Source: Oceaniferula marina (GTDB lineage: Bacteria > Verrucomicrobiota > Verrucomicrobiia > Verrucomicrobiales > Akkermansiaceae). From it: a stretch of DNA of 64,000 nt. Under the pieces are notes generated by a model, which saw nothing but the letters and a program-made list of their open reading frames with translations, made no database searches and was not told the origin of the DNA. The first letter of the stretch is position 1; every line of letters starts with the position of its first letter. Location of the stretch: contig NZ_JACBAZ010000005.1 in NCBI RefSeq assembly GCF_013391475.1, forward strand, positions 62,001-126,000. Reading direction: 5' to 3'. This document shows positions 7,921 through 16,931 of the stretch, one piece after another. Both the position numbers and the translations under genes were made by a program.

Positions 7921-9963
7921 TCAGCTGGACTTCAGGCCAATACGATCAAAGGGGATGGGAGGGAAGGCGATATCCTTTCGTTGTTGATCGGGGAGGGAGA
8001 GGAGGGCTTTCTCAGCTGATGGGATTGGGGTGTTTTTCGACGGAGGGATATGGATGTTTTGTTCAAAGCGGATGAAGCGGTCACTTTTTCTGTCGGTTTT
8101 TTTCCAAGCTTTTGCTCCGATAATGATATTGCTTCGGGCGATGGTGTTGACTGGGGCCGCAGGGTTGTCGGTGAGGACGTTTACGAGTTGCGGGTAGCGT
8201 GTGCTGAATGGCGGGGCATCACCTTTGATGGCTGCGTATTTGCGGTAAAAGCCATGGGGGCCGCCTTTGGCCACATGTTTGGCTGCCCAGCCGAGGCCCC
8301 GCCCATCGATCCAAATGCCGATGTTGCCGCCTAGGATGAGGTTTCCTTGGATCAGGTTGTCCCGGCCACCACCGATGAGCATTCCACGATAGGCGCCTTC
8401 AAGGATATTTCCCTCGATAGTCATACCTCCTGTGAGGTCATCGAGATAGATGAGACTGGTTCCGTGCCGATGCATGGGTTCGTAGACAACATGTTTTTCG
8501 GTGCGTAATGAGGCGGGAGTTTTGGTGGCGAAGTGTGGGCCACTGTGGTGCAGGTGGTTGTGGCGAATGATGGTTCCTCTGGAGGTGTAGTCCCGTGGGC
8601 AGGTGTAAATAGCGCCAGAGTCATCGGTCTCGAGAACCACATGGTGAATTTCATTGCGTTCGATGAGGTGGTCATTGCCGTTGAAGGAAATCGCCTGGTG
8701 TGGTGCATGGTGAATGAGATTGTTACGAACGTGGTTCCCTACACCGTTGAGCGCGACAGCGGGGGTGTAGGTTCTTCTGATACGGGAAATGTGGTGGATG
8801 TGGTTGGATTCGATCACATGATTACCTGCTTGCAGCGTCTGGCGTTCCCCACCCTGAACCGAGACCCCGCAAGCCCCGGTATTGTTGACGATACATCTCG
8901 AAATTGTGCACTCCTTTCCTTTCTGGATAACGATTCCAGTATCTCCAAGGTTGCGCACCTGGCACTGGTTCACTTGGATCTTGGTCGAATGTTCAATCAG
9001 GATGCCGTGACTACGACCAACTTCGAAATGGATATGTTTGATTTGGATGTTGTTGCTGTTTTGGATGTGAAGCAGGGGGGACTCGAAGGTGGAAACGAGA
9101 ACCTCGTTTGTATCGGAATCCTCCGGCCACACATAGAGGAGCCCCTTACGTTTATCGATGTAATACTCTCCGGGTGAGTCAAGTTCGCAGAGAAGGTTTT
9201 GGGCAAAGAAACGCTGACCTTTCCGCAATCCGTAGTGCTTTGCTTGGCCGAGAATCAGCTGTTGTTCATCGGGCTGGATCGATTGGATCGGGAGAAAACG
9301 GTCCGCCCAACCGTGGTACCAATACCCGTAGAGCCAAGGGTTGGATTCTTTGCTCCATTGTTTGAGTCTGGTTTGACTGATATGGGATGTGATCCGGTTG
9401 CCATTTTTCCCGTCGGGAATGGATTTGATGGTATGCCATCCTCGATTGGGGTAGCGAGCTAGAGTTTGGCGTTGGCCGTTGATAAAAACTTCCATGGCTG
9501 TGGATCCTCCATGACCGAAGCCGAGGGTTTTGTGTTCGCCGGTGTTTTCAATGCCGAGTGATCCAAGGTCTGCATAGCGAACGTTTTTGAGAGATTGCTG
9601 TGGAAGCGCGTTTGGGCGATCCGATGTGGGGACGGGGTTTAATACGGGGATTTTGTGTCCACCGATTAAGCGGGGAGCGTGTTTGGGGTCCAGTGCCTGA
9701 AGGCGTAATCCGTTGTCCCGTTGGTCGAGTTTGAGAGAAGATTGAAGTTCGTAAATGCCAGGGTAAAGAATCAGATTCTTCGTTTGAGTTTGTGCTTTTC
9801 GGCTTACCGCAATAGCTTTGGTCAAGCTTTTGAAGGGGCTTGTTTTGCTTCCCGTGTTGTTATCGCTGCCCGTGGGAGAAATATAAAAGTCTGAGTGGGG
9901 GACGTTTTTGCCCAAGGTGAAGGGAGCGGAGATTAACGTGATTAAAATGAATGGTTTGAGCAT
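7921..9963 (-). CDS. Secreted right-handed beta-helix protein
   Basis: The 680-residue protein has a signal peptide (about residues 1-18) followed by FYISPTGSDNNTGS, the typical N-terminal cap of DUF1565-type parallel beta-helices. A long run of short helix-rung repeats rich in N, G, H and I covers about residues 280-560 (for example NQCQVRNLGDTGI and IEGNILEGAYRGM). Such proteins include polysaccharide lyases, glycan epimerases and alpha-1,3-(3,6-anhydro)galactosidases. Its position 91 bases upstream of a sulfatase on the same strand suggests joint action on a sulfated polysaccharide. I cannot point to a specific catalytic residue, so the activity stays open. Confidence 0.82.
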   Translation of the reverse strand: MLKPFILITLISAPFTLGKNVPHSDFYISPTGSDNNTGSKTSPFKSLTKAIAVSRKAQTQTKNLILYPGIYELQSSLKLDQRDNGLRLQALDPKHAPRLIGGHKIPVLNPVPTSDRPNALPQQSLKNVRYADLGSLGIENTGEHKTLGFGHGGSTAMEVFINGQRQTLARYPNRGWHTIKSIPDGKNGNRITSHISQTRLKQWSKESNPWLYGYWYHGWADRFLPIQSIQPDEQQLILGQAKHYGLRKGQRFFAQNLLCELDSPGEYYIDKRKGLLYVWPEDSDTNEVLVSTFESPLLHIQNSNNIQIKHIHFEVGRSHGILIEHSTKIQVNQCQVRNLGDTGIVIQKGKECTISRCIVNNTGACGVSVQGGERQTLQAGNHVIESNHIHHISRIRRTYTPAVALNGVGNHVRNNLIHHAPHQAISFNGNDHLIERNEIHHVVLETDDSGAIYTCPRDYTSRGTIIRHNHLHHSGPHFATKTPASLRTEKHVVYEPMHRHGTSLIYLDDLTGGMTIEGNILEGAYRGMLIGGGRDNLIQGNLILGGNIGIWIDGRGLGWAAKHVAKGGPHGFYRKYAAIKGDAPPFSTRYPQLVNVLTDNPAAPVNTIARSNIIIGAKAWKKTDRKSDRFIRFEQNIHIPPSKNTPIPSAEKALLSLPDQQRKDIAFPPIPFDRIGLKSS

Positions 9964-10218
9964 GGTCTTGATCGTTCGATACGGGCCGTTGCAAAGATGT
10001 TTAGACCATCTCGGGCGCTTTTTTTAACTTACTGCAAAGGTGCTGGTTGTCTTTCAATGGGGAAGAAGATTCTCTTTGCTTCGTCTGATTTTGTTTAGGA
10101 ATTTGTCATATTGATCTGAATATTAGTCTCGATCGTCTGATCTCTGGAAACACCATTGACCAGAAAAGGTCTGAGTTTTAAAGCTTACAGCATTGAGGTA
10201 AATGACCTCCTATTAGAT

Positions 10219-11004
10219 ATGAAAAAATATACAATTTTACTATTAGCGAGCGGAGCCTCAATGCTAGCAACTCCTACTCAAGCAGCGACGGTTTTCGCTA
10301 CCTTTCAAGATGGAGTGGATGGCTATGCAGGAACCAGAGACACCTCATTGGTGCAAGAATCTCCTAACAATAATTATGGAGACCGTGTAAACGTGTTGAT
10401 TGGAGCGCACGGTTCAGGGCGGCAGCGGGCAGGAGTCATTGGTTTTGATGTGACCTCGCTGAATGGTTTGTATAGTACGATTGCATCAGTGAAACTCGAG
10501 TTTACCGTCGGCGTGACTACGGCCGGGACCAATACTTGGCAGCTTAATCTGCTGCGTGAAGGTAATGCCGATTGGGTTGAGGGAAGTTCGAACGGAGAGG
10601 CTGAGGCGGGTACGGCAACCTGGAATAAGAAGAACACCGCGAATTGGTTGGGAGGCAACAGTGGTGCACGGCTAGCTACAGATGTTTACGGCTCCATGGC
10701 GTCAATGACCTTTACCAATGGAAGCACGGTTACCGGTAATAAAGTGATGGTGACTTTGGATCCAAGCAGCCTGGATGAATCTGTGAATACCTTGGATGAA
10801 ATGATGAACCTTTGGAGCGGGGGAACGAATGCTGGGATTCAGATTTACGGTGGGTCTGGGCAGTGGAGTGTTGATAGTAAAGACAATGCTGTCGTAGCGA
10901 ATCGCCCCAAGTTGATTGTAGAATACACACCGATCCCTGAGCCTCATTCCGCGGCATTACTGGGGCTCGGTGGAGTGGCGCTCGTGCTTCGCCGTAGGAA
11001 GTAG
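10219..11004 (+). CDS. PEP-CTERM protein with DNRLRE-like domain
   Basis: The chosen start (MKKYTILLLASG) gives a normal signal peptide and a 261-residue protein; an upstream in-frame start at 10156 would bury it. The central domain (about 25-235) opens with ATFQDGVDGYAG and contains RAGVIGFDV and WNKKNT, the pattern of DNRLRE beta-sandwich domains in surface proteins. The C-terminus PEPHSAALLGLGGVALVLRRRK is a full PEP-CTERM sorting signal (PEP motif, membrane stretch, arginine cluster), so the protein should be processed by an exosortase. No exosortase gene is in the window. Its role is probably envelope- or matrix-associated. Confidence 0.85.
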   Translation: MKKYTILLLASGASMLATPTQAATVFATFQDGVDGYAGTRDTSLVQESPNNNYGDRVNVLIGAHGSGRQRAGVIGFDVTSLNGLYSTIASVKLEFTVGVTTAGTNTWQLNLLREGNADWVEGSSNGEAEAGTATWNKKNTANWLGGNSGARLATDVYGSMASMTFTNGSTVTGNKVMVTLDPSSLDESVNTLDEMMNLWSGGTNAGIQIYGGSGQWSVDSKDNAVVANRPKLIVEYTPIPEPHSAALLGLGGVALVLRRRK

Positions 11005-11238
11005 CATCCTTTTTTGATTTTAATTTACCCTTGTAGCCTGTGTCAGCTGCTTTTGTTGTCTAAGTGACAAATGCGGTTGGCCAGCATTCAGGAGCGCAGG
11101 GAGAATGATGATTCGATTTCGTTGGCAGAGAATAGGTGTCCTTTAGTCTTATTCGTCTGAATAAATGTCATATTCTTTGATTGCTCGAATTTTAGTAGAC
11201 CCGACCAAGTTTGATACTGCAGTATGTATTTCACAAGT

Positions 11239-12035
11239 ATGATGAAGAGTGTTCAATTCCAATTGCTGACCGCGGTGAGCGGGCTGTGTCTTGCCGTATC
11301 AGCCGATGCGGCTTCTATCATCACCGAAGTCTATGATTTCAATGCATTAACCAGTGGTGGGGTAAACCTTGCTGGTCAGATGGCTGGGAATCCATATCTG
11401 GAAACGTGGTTGTTAGGAATGATCAGTCATCGTGGATGTCAGGAGCGTCGGGGAACGTGATCTATGCCGGGCCTGGGGATAAGCAGCTGCGAAGGAAAAA
11501 TGATGCCGGGTTTAGCTATACACTGCAGAATGCTCCCTTTGAAGTATCGACTGTGGTGAGACGGAACACAGGAGTGAACGAATACATGGCGCTTGGTGCT
11601 GATTTGGATTCCGGTGGTTCCTTAGGTTTTATGTTTGGGATGAGTAGCGGTGATTTTTATGTGCGTGGAGCTTCCGCAGGTACTGCGGTTCGAGTTGCCG
11701 ACAATATTACTGACAGTGTTGGACTTGAATTGCGTTTGGCTGTTGATCCTCAAGCCAATAGTGGAAAAGGGATTGGGAGTTTGTCTTTTCGTGTGGCAGG
11801 TACAACTGGCGCCTATACAGAGGTTGCTGGATTGCAGAGTGTTGATTTGCAGTTAGATCGAATGGCTGAGTCATATCGAGATCCTTCGACTTGGAACTTT
11901 TTGTATGTGCGTGCCGGTAGTGGAGGAGGGTTGGATGATCTGACGATTCGTCAGACCGTTCCCGAGCCTTCCTCTTCGGCCATCCTTGGCTTGGGGTGTG
12001 GTATGTTGATTTTCAGCCGCCGGAGAACCCGCTGA
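11239..12035 (+). pseudogene. Frameshifted PEP-CTERM protein gene
   Basis: The 5' part (signal peptide MMKSVQFQLLTAVSG, mature start ASIITEVYDF) runs to AGQ and then leaves frame. The 3' part, in another frame, continues as DGWESISGNVVVRND and ends with a complete PEP-CTERM tail (VPEPSSSAILGLGCG, then RRR). The junction is at 11377-11381 (CAGATGGCTGG). Adding one G there would restore AGQDGW, a motif I recognise in related LamG-like verrucomicrobial proteins. So a single base has been lost, or miscalled. Intact, the gene would encode about 265 residues. Its neighbour upstream is another PEP-CTERM gene. Confidence 0.8.
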
Positions 12036-12085
12036 CCATGGGCTTCATTTTTGAGTATGATTTTGTGTGTTTTCATGCTCGTGAT

Positions 12086-12116
12086 CTACCTCCCTTTCGA
12101 GGGAGGTAGTTTTTTT
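12086..12116 (+). terminator. Strong rho-independent terminator
   Basis: A perfect 10-bp stem (12086-12095 with 12100-12109) has a TTCG loop and seven T residues after it. It follows the frameshifted PEP-CTERM gene by about 50 bases. The minus-strand sulfatase converges here. Confidence 0.9.
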
Positions 12117-12179
12117 ACGGAGCACCCAGCGGATTTAAATTTTCAATGAACTTTTTTGTAGAGATCGACGAGGGCGGGC

Positions 12180-13697
12180 TTACTCGTGATTTTTGGTGTT
12201 TTTGATGCGTTGGTTGAGTTGTTGGACGATTTCAGGGTGCTTGAGGTAGAGGTTGTTTTTTTCCTCCGGGTCTTTGGACAGGTTGTAGAGTTGCCCTGGA
12301 GGGGTGTTTTTAGAGATGGCGACCTTTGACCACCCTCCGGAACCTTTGCTTTGGATGAGCTTCCATTCCTTGTATCGAATGGCGAAGGTTCCATTGCTGG
12401 AGTGGTGAATCAATGATTCTCTGACTGCTTTGTCAGGTTGTTGCCAGCATGGAAACAGATCAACTGAGTCCTCAGCGGATCCCGCGGCTAGGGGGGCGTT
12501 GACAAGTTTGGCGATGGTGCGCATGAGATCGACATGACAAACCAATTGTGGGTTGACTGAGTTGGCCTTGATGTGTCCAGGCCAGCGTAGAATGAATGGC
12601 ACCCTGTGCCCGCCTTCAAAGGCATCTGCCTTCATGCCCCGCCATGGGGCATTTGGGTGGTGGTCGAATTTTTTGCTGACCGAGAGGTTGGTGTGCCAAT
12701 CTTTGCCTCTGATGTGGGGGTCTCCGGCCGGGCCGCAGGATCCATTGTCGCTGGTGACGATGACGAGGGTGTTTTTACTGAGCTTGTTGTCGTCCAGAGC
12801 CTGCAGAACATCGCCGATGATGGCATCGGTCTGTACGATGAAGTCACCATAATCACCCGCTTGGCTTTTGCCGGCCCATTCTTTTGTCGGAACGATGGGG
12901 CGGTGAGGTGAGGTGAGAGGCATGTAGAGAAAAAAAGGAGAATGTGATGCCTCGGCTTGTTCTTGAATGAACTTCACGGCGCGATCTCTCAATCCTGGCA
13001 GGATTTTGTGTAGGTCCCAGCCGTTTTGCATGCGTCCCGGGTTGCCATACATGTTTGCTGGCTTTTGCTTGGTGGGTAATGGGCCTAGCACACTATCATT
13101 TTCAATGAAGCAGTAGGGAGGGAAGTTGGGGACATCCACTCCGAAATAATAGTCGAACCCGGCCGTAAGGGGGCCTTCGGAAATACGTTTGCTCAGATCC
13201 ACTTTGGATTGGAATTTACGGTTCCAACTGTGATTCCACAATGGAGGAAGTTTGATGTTGGTATCTTTCATGCCCCACTGCATACCGAGGTGCCATTTGC
13301 CGATGCAGGCTGTGGTGTAACCTTTGCGTTTGAGTATCTTGCCGATGGTGGGGCGATTGGCTTCGATCAGGGGCGAGCAGTAAGGTCCAAGAACACCTTT
13401 TTTCATGCGGCTTCTCCAAGCGTAACGTCCGGTCAAAAGGGCATAGCGTGTGGGGGTGCAGACCGCGGACGGAGAATGTGCGTCGATGAACCGCATGCCT
13501 TGTGTGGCCAGGCGGTCAAGGTGAGGGGTTGGTATTTTTGAGCCTGGGTTCTGGCAATTCAAATCGCCATAACCCATATCATCAGCAAGGATGATGACAA
13601 TGTTTGGCATCGGGTGTGCTTGGGATGCCTGGGTAGGTTTTTGGGCGATCAGGGTGAGAGTCAGAAGTTGGGAAAGCAGGATTAAAATGCGGGTCAT
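12180..13697 (-). CDS. Secreted arylsulfatase (CTPTR type)
   Basis: The 505-residue S1 sulfatase has a signal peptide (about residues 1-24), the metal site ADD (38-40) and the maturation signature CTPTR with C80. GKWHLG and TSDNGSCGP supply further conserved active-site residues. The length fits the arylsulfatase A group. It converges on the PEP-CTERM pseudogene and is divergent from the fourth sulfatase, with a 290-base shared upstream region that could hold promoters for both. It is about as similar to the 6318-7829 enzyme as family members usually are; the two are not recent duplicates. The sulfated substrate is unknown. Confidence 0.93.
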   Translation of the reverse strand: MTRILILLSQLLTLTLIAQKPTQASQAHPMPNIVIILADDMGYGDLNCQNPGSKIPTPHLDRLATQGMRFIDAHSPSAVCTPTRYALLTGRYAWRSRMKKGVLGPYCSPLIEANRPTIGKILKRKGYTTACIGKWHLGMQWGMKDTNIKLPPLWNHSWNRKFQSKVDLSKRISEGPLTAGFDYYFGVDVPNFPPYCFIENDSVLGPLPTKQKPANMYGNPGRMQNGWDLHKILPGLRDRAVKFIQEQAEASHSPFFLYMPLTSPHRPIVPTKEWAGKSQAGDYGDFIVQTDAIIGDVLQALDDNKLSKNTLVIVTSDNGSCGPAGDPHIRGKDWHTNLSVSKKFDHHPNAPWRGMKADAFEGGHRVPFILRWPGHIKANSVNPQLVCHVDLMRTIAKLVNAPLAAGSAEDSVDLFPCWQQPDKAVRESLIHHSSNGTFAIRYKEWKLIQSKGSGGWSKVAISKNTPPGQLYNLSKDPEEKNNLYLKHPEIVQQLNQRIKNTKNHE

Positions 13698-13987
13698 AAT
13701 GCTTGGTGATTTGATTGTTCGTGGAAGAGGGATCCGCTGAATGATGGATGGTGCCAGGTATTGATGTCGTAGAACGTCTTTGGAGGGCTTAAATATACGA
13801 ACTGAGATAGGAATCTGTTTCAGTCTAACATGGTGTGAATGGGGTGAGATTCGCTTGAATTCTTGTCTTATGGGCTGATTGGGAAGTTTTTAGCTTGGTT
13901 GTGTGTTTTGCAGCTATATTTTCTGATCAGTCACCGTAGGAATACGAGCACCCTCTCTCTATGGTTCTTCCTCATCGATTTTTTATT

Positions 13988-15595
13988 ATGAAATTATTTC
14001 ATCGTTTTAGTTTGTCTCGTTCGCCGTTTGTTTCCGTTGGCCTCAGAGTTTCGGCTCTCAGTGCGTGCGTTATATTTGGCAGTCATGCTCTGGCCGACAG
14101 TCCGAAACCGAATGTCCTTTTTGTTTTTTCAGATGACCATGCGTGTCACAGCATCAGTGCGTATGGATCGAAGATTAACAAGACACCTAACATTGACCGG
14201 ATTGCGGAGGCTGGGGCGCTGTTTGAAAACAGTTTTTGTGCGAATGCGATTTGTGGTCCCTCCCGAGCGTGCGTCATGTCTGGGAAGCACAGCTATGCCA
14301 ACGGGTTTGTTTCCAATTGGGGGAAATCCTTTGACGGGACGCAGCCCACATTGATGAATGCACTTAATAAAGGCGGCTATCAAACGGCCTTGATTGGTAA
14401 ATGGCATTTGGGGGATCACCCGAAAGACGGTTATGGGATCGATCACTGGGAGTTATGGGGTTCTGGATATCACAACCCTGTGTTTACCGATAAACAGGGA
14501 CGTCATAAAGTGAAAGGGTATTCTACGACTGTGATCACGGACAAAGCGATCCGTTGGATGAGTCAGCGCGATCGAGCCAAACCATTTGTCATGATGTGTA
14601 CCTACAATGCCCCGCACCGGACGTGGGCGGTCGACCCCAAACACTATGATCGCTATAAAGGTCATCAGTTTCCACTTCCAGAAACATTGCACGATGATTG
14701 GTCGAATCGAAGTGAAACCTTGAGGGCTAACCGACAGTCGATTGCGGAACATTTTTATTATAAGTATGATCTCAAAGTGAATGAGCCGGTTCCCTTTGCT
14801 TCTGCCCGCGAAAAGCGGCTTGGTGCACGTGAGTATTCCAGATTGAGTGCTGAGGGGAAGGCTCTCTGGGACGCAGCTTATGGACCTGAAAACCTGGCTT
14901 TTATCAAAGCGGCGCCAAAAGGGAGAGCATTGGTTGAGTGGAAATATCAGAGATATATCAGGGATTATGTACGTTGTGTGGACTCGGTGGATGAAAATGT
15001 GGGCAGATTACTGGATTACCTGGAGCGGGATGGAATTTTAGAGAATACGATTGTGATTTATAGTTCGGACCAAGGTTTTTTTCTGGGTGACCACGGTCTG
15101 TATGACAAGCGCTGGATGTTCGAGGAGGCATTCAAAATGCCTTTTATCATCTCATGGCCTGGCAAGATCAAAGCGGGGTCGAGGTATCAGCAGTTTATTC
15201 AGAACATTGATTACGCTCCAACGTTGATTGATGCCGCAGGGTTGAACGTTCCCGATGAAATGCAGGGAGTTAGCCTGTTACCGGTGTTTGACGGGGCAAC
15301 ACCGGAATGGAGAGAGTCGGTCTACTACCATTTTTATGAAGGGGGAGGAGAGCATAATGCTCCGAAGCATGAGGGGGTCAGGACCGCACGCTATAAGTTG
15401 ATCCATTTTTATACCATGGGCGAATACAACTTGTTCGATTTGGAGAAGGACCCGAATGAAATGAAGGATTTATCCAAGAACCCAGAATACAGGAAGGTTA
15501 TGGATGAGATGAAGGATGAGCTGGAACGTCTACGAAAGCAATATGGTCAGCCACCTTTGCCCAGTAAAAAAACGGGCAAAAAAGCCAATCGCTGA
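13988..15595 (+). CDS. Secreted sulfatase (CGPSR type)
   Basis: From the internal start MKLFHRFSLSRS (preferred over 13961 because it gives a normal signal peptide) the protein has 535 residues. It carries SDD (48-50) and the formylglycine signature CGPSR with C89, typical of the iduronate-2-sulfatase/choline-sulfatase-like branch. The conserved GKWHLGDHP and SSDQGFFLGDHGLYDKR segments support that branch. It is secreted, and acts on a sulfated glycan or sulfate ester. Its signature differs from the CTPTR and CAPTR enzymes nearby, so the four sulfatases probably recognise different sulfate positions. A palindromic element lies 58 bases downstream. Confidence 0.93.
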   Translation: MKLFHRFSLSRSPFVSVGLRVSALSACVIFGSHALADSPKPNVLFVFSDDHACHSISAYGSKINKTPNIDRIAEAGALFENSFCANAICGPSRACVMSGKHSYANGFVSNWGKSFDGTQPTLMNALNKGGYQTALIGKWHLGDHPKDGYGIDHWELWGSGYHNPVFTDKQGRHKVKGYSTTVITDKAIRWMSQRDRAKPFVMMCTYNAPHRTWAVDPKHYDRYKGHQFPLPETLHDDWSNRSETLRANRQSIAEHFYYKYDLKVNEPVPFASAREKRLGAREYSRLSAEGKALWDAAYGPENLAFIKAAPKGRALVEWKYQRYIRDYVRCVDSVDENVGRLLDYLERDGILENTIVIYSSDQGFFLGDHGLYDKRWMFEEAFKMPFIISWPGKIKAGSRYQQFIQNIDYAPTLIDAAGLNVPDEMQGVSLLPVFDGATPEWRESVYYHFYEGGGEHNAPKHEGVRTARYKLIHFYTMGEYNLFDLEKDPNEMKDLSKNPEYRKVMDEMKDELERLRKQYGQPPLPSKKTGKKANR

Positions 15596-15653
15596 GAGCG
15601 GGGGGCAGATGGGCTCCTCATCGCTCAGCCATCATCAAAGATGCCGGGTGGTT

Positions 15654-15737
15654 ATACCATTCTCCCAGTAAAATTGGCAGAATGGTTTGAGTTTAAGATG
15701 ATGAGCCATTCAGCCAATTTAACTGATCAAATGGTAT
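15654..15737. repeat. 84-bp palindromic element with ATACCA ends
   Basis: The sequence begins ATACCATT and ends AATGGTAT; the two arms match over about 26 of the first 32 positions when inverted. The left arm can also fold alone (ACCATTCT with AGAATGGT), and the right arm has a weaker copy of this. It occupies the space between the sulfatase stop and the aroB stop and overlaps the aroB stop by one base. It may double as a bidirectional terminator. The terminal hexamer is the same as in the 203-bp elements. Confidence 0.7.
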
Positions 15738-16843
15738 TAGCCGCGCGTAGGATCTGAATCGACCGGGGTGCGGAGCTGTTCGATGGCATTGCGGATATCA
15801 TCCAGAGTGACTTGGTCGGACACTTCGGCCGAGCCAGCTTTGGTGAGAAGGACAAAGTGGATGGTGCCACCACTGAATTTTTTATCCCGCAGTAGTTTGT
15901 CCATGATGGTGTCGGTTTCAATGTGATCTGACAGCACGAGTGGAAGTTGAAATGCCTCAAGGAATTGGAGGATCCGTTGGCTGTCCGCACGGGGGAAGCC
16001 GTTGAGTTGCTCGGAAAGGATCAGGGCGGCCCGGGTACCCAAGGAAATGGCCTCACCGTGTAGCATTTCCCCGTAGGGGAGGGAGGCTTCGATGCCGTGG
16101 CCAACGGTGTGACCGAAGTTGAGCAGGGCTCGGGTGCCGGAGGTTTCGCGTTCATCTTCTTCGACGACCCGGGCTTTGATGGCGAGATTGCGGGCGAGTA
16201 GGTCGGCGCTTGGGTGTTGGTCTGATGGGTCGAGAGCGTTGAGGTCATCGATCATGGCTTCGTCCCGGATGGCGGCGTGTTTGATGGCTTCGGCATAACC
16301 CTCGCGGTATTCACGCCCGGGAAGGGTGGCCAGGGTCATTGGGTCGACCACAACCAAACGAGGTTGGTGGAAGGCTCCTATCAGGTTTTTTCCTTCAGGC
16401 GCGTTGACGCCTGTTTTACCTCCGGCAGAGCTATCGACCTGGGAAACGATGGTGGTGGGGACCTGGACAAAAGGAACGCCCCGGTAAAAAATGGCCGCGA
16501 CAAATCCGGCAAGATCGCCGGTGACGCCGCCGCCCAATGCGAGAACGAAGGATGCCCGATCATGCCCTGCATTGATCAGTTCACTGCAGAGTGCGCTGGA
16601 CTGACTCATTGATTTGCTGGCTTCACCAGCAGGGAAGGTATGGCAGCTTGAAGATATCCCGGCCTCATCGAGGCTGTCCATCACCCGCTGGGCGTAGAGA
16701 GGTCCGACATTGGAGTCGGTGATCAGCGCGCACTTTCCCTTCAGTCCGGTGGACTGAACGAGCGAGCCAATCGAATCGAGGAGTCCATCTTCAACGAGGA
16801 TGTCGTAAGAGCGGTCGGCGAGGTCAAGGTGCACAGTGGGCAT
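15737..16843 (-). CDS. aroB: 3-dehydroquinate synthase
   Basis: This enzyme converts 3-deoxy-D-arabino-heptulosonate 7-phosphate to 3-dehydroquinate in the shikimate pathway, using NAD and a divalent metal. The 368-residue length from the start MPTVHLDLADRSYD fits the family; an earlier start at 16885 would add 14 residues without homology. Visible signatures are ALGGGVTGDLAGFVAA, VPTTIVSQVDSSAGGKTGVN and EGYAEAIKHAAI, with metal-binding histidines in LNFGHTVGHGIE and LHGEAISLG. It is the last gene of a minus-strand run after lutB but has no obvious functional link to it. Confidence 0.97.
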   Translation of the reverse strand: MPTVHLDLADRSYDILVEDGLLDSIGSLVQSTGLKGKCALITDSNVGPLYAQRVMDSLDEAGISSSCHTFPAGEASKSMSQSSALCSELINAGHDRASFVLALGGGVTGDLAGFVAAIFYRGVPFVQVPTTIVSQVDSSAGGKTGVNAPEGKNLIGAFHQPRLVVVDPMTLATLPGREYREGYAEAIKHAAIRDEAMIDDLNALDPSDQHPSADLLARNLAIKARVVEEDERETSGTRALLNFGHTVGHGIEASLPYGEMLHGEAISLGTRAALILSEQLNGFPRADSQRILQFLEAFQLPLVLSDHIETDTIMDKLLRDKKFSGGTIHFVLLTKAGSAEVSDQVTLDDIRNAIEQLRTPVDSDPTRG

Positions 16844-16931
16844 GGCGATGGTTGTAAGAACCGCACCGTGAAGATTCAAGTGCAATCGCGTTCCGTCATC
16901 TGGGAAACCCCAGATGTATTCGGATGGGATT

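Noticed and set aside
8533-9177. 214-codon plus frame inside the beta-helix gene
   Set aside because: Antisense to a well-supported beta-helix protein, with no signal or domain of its own.
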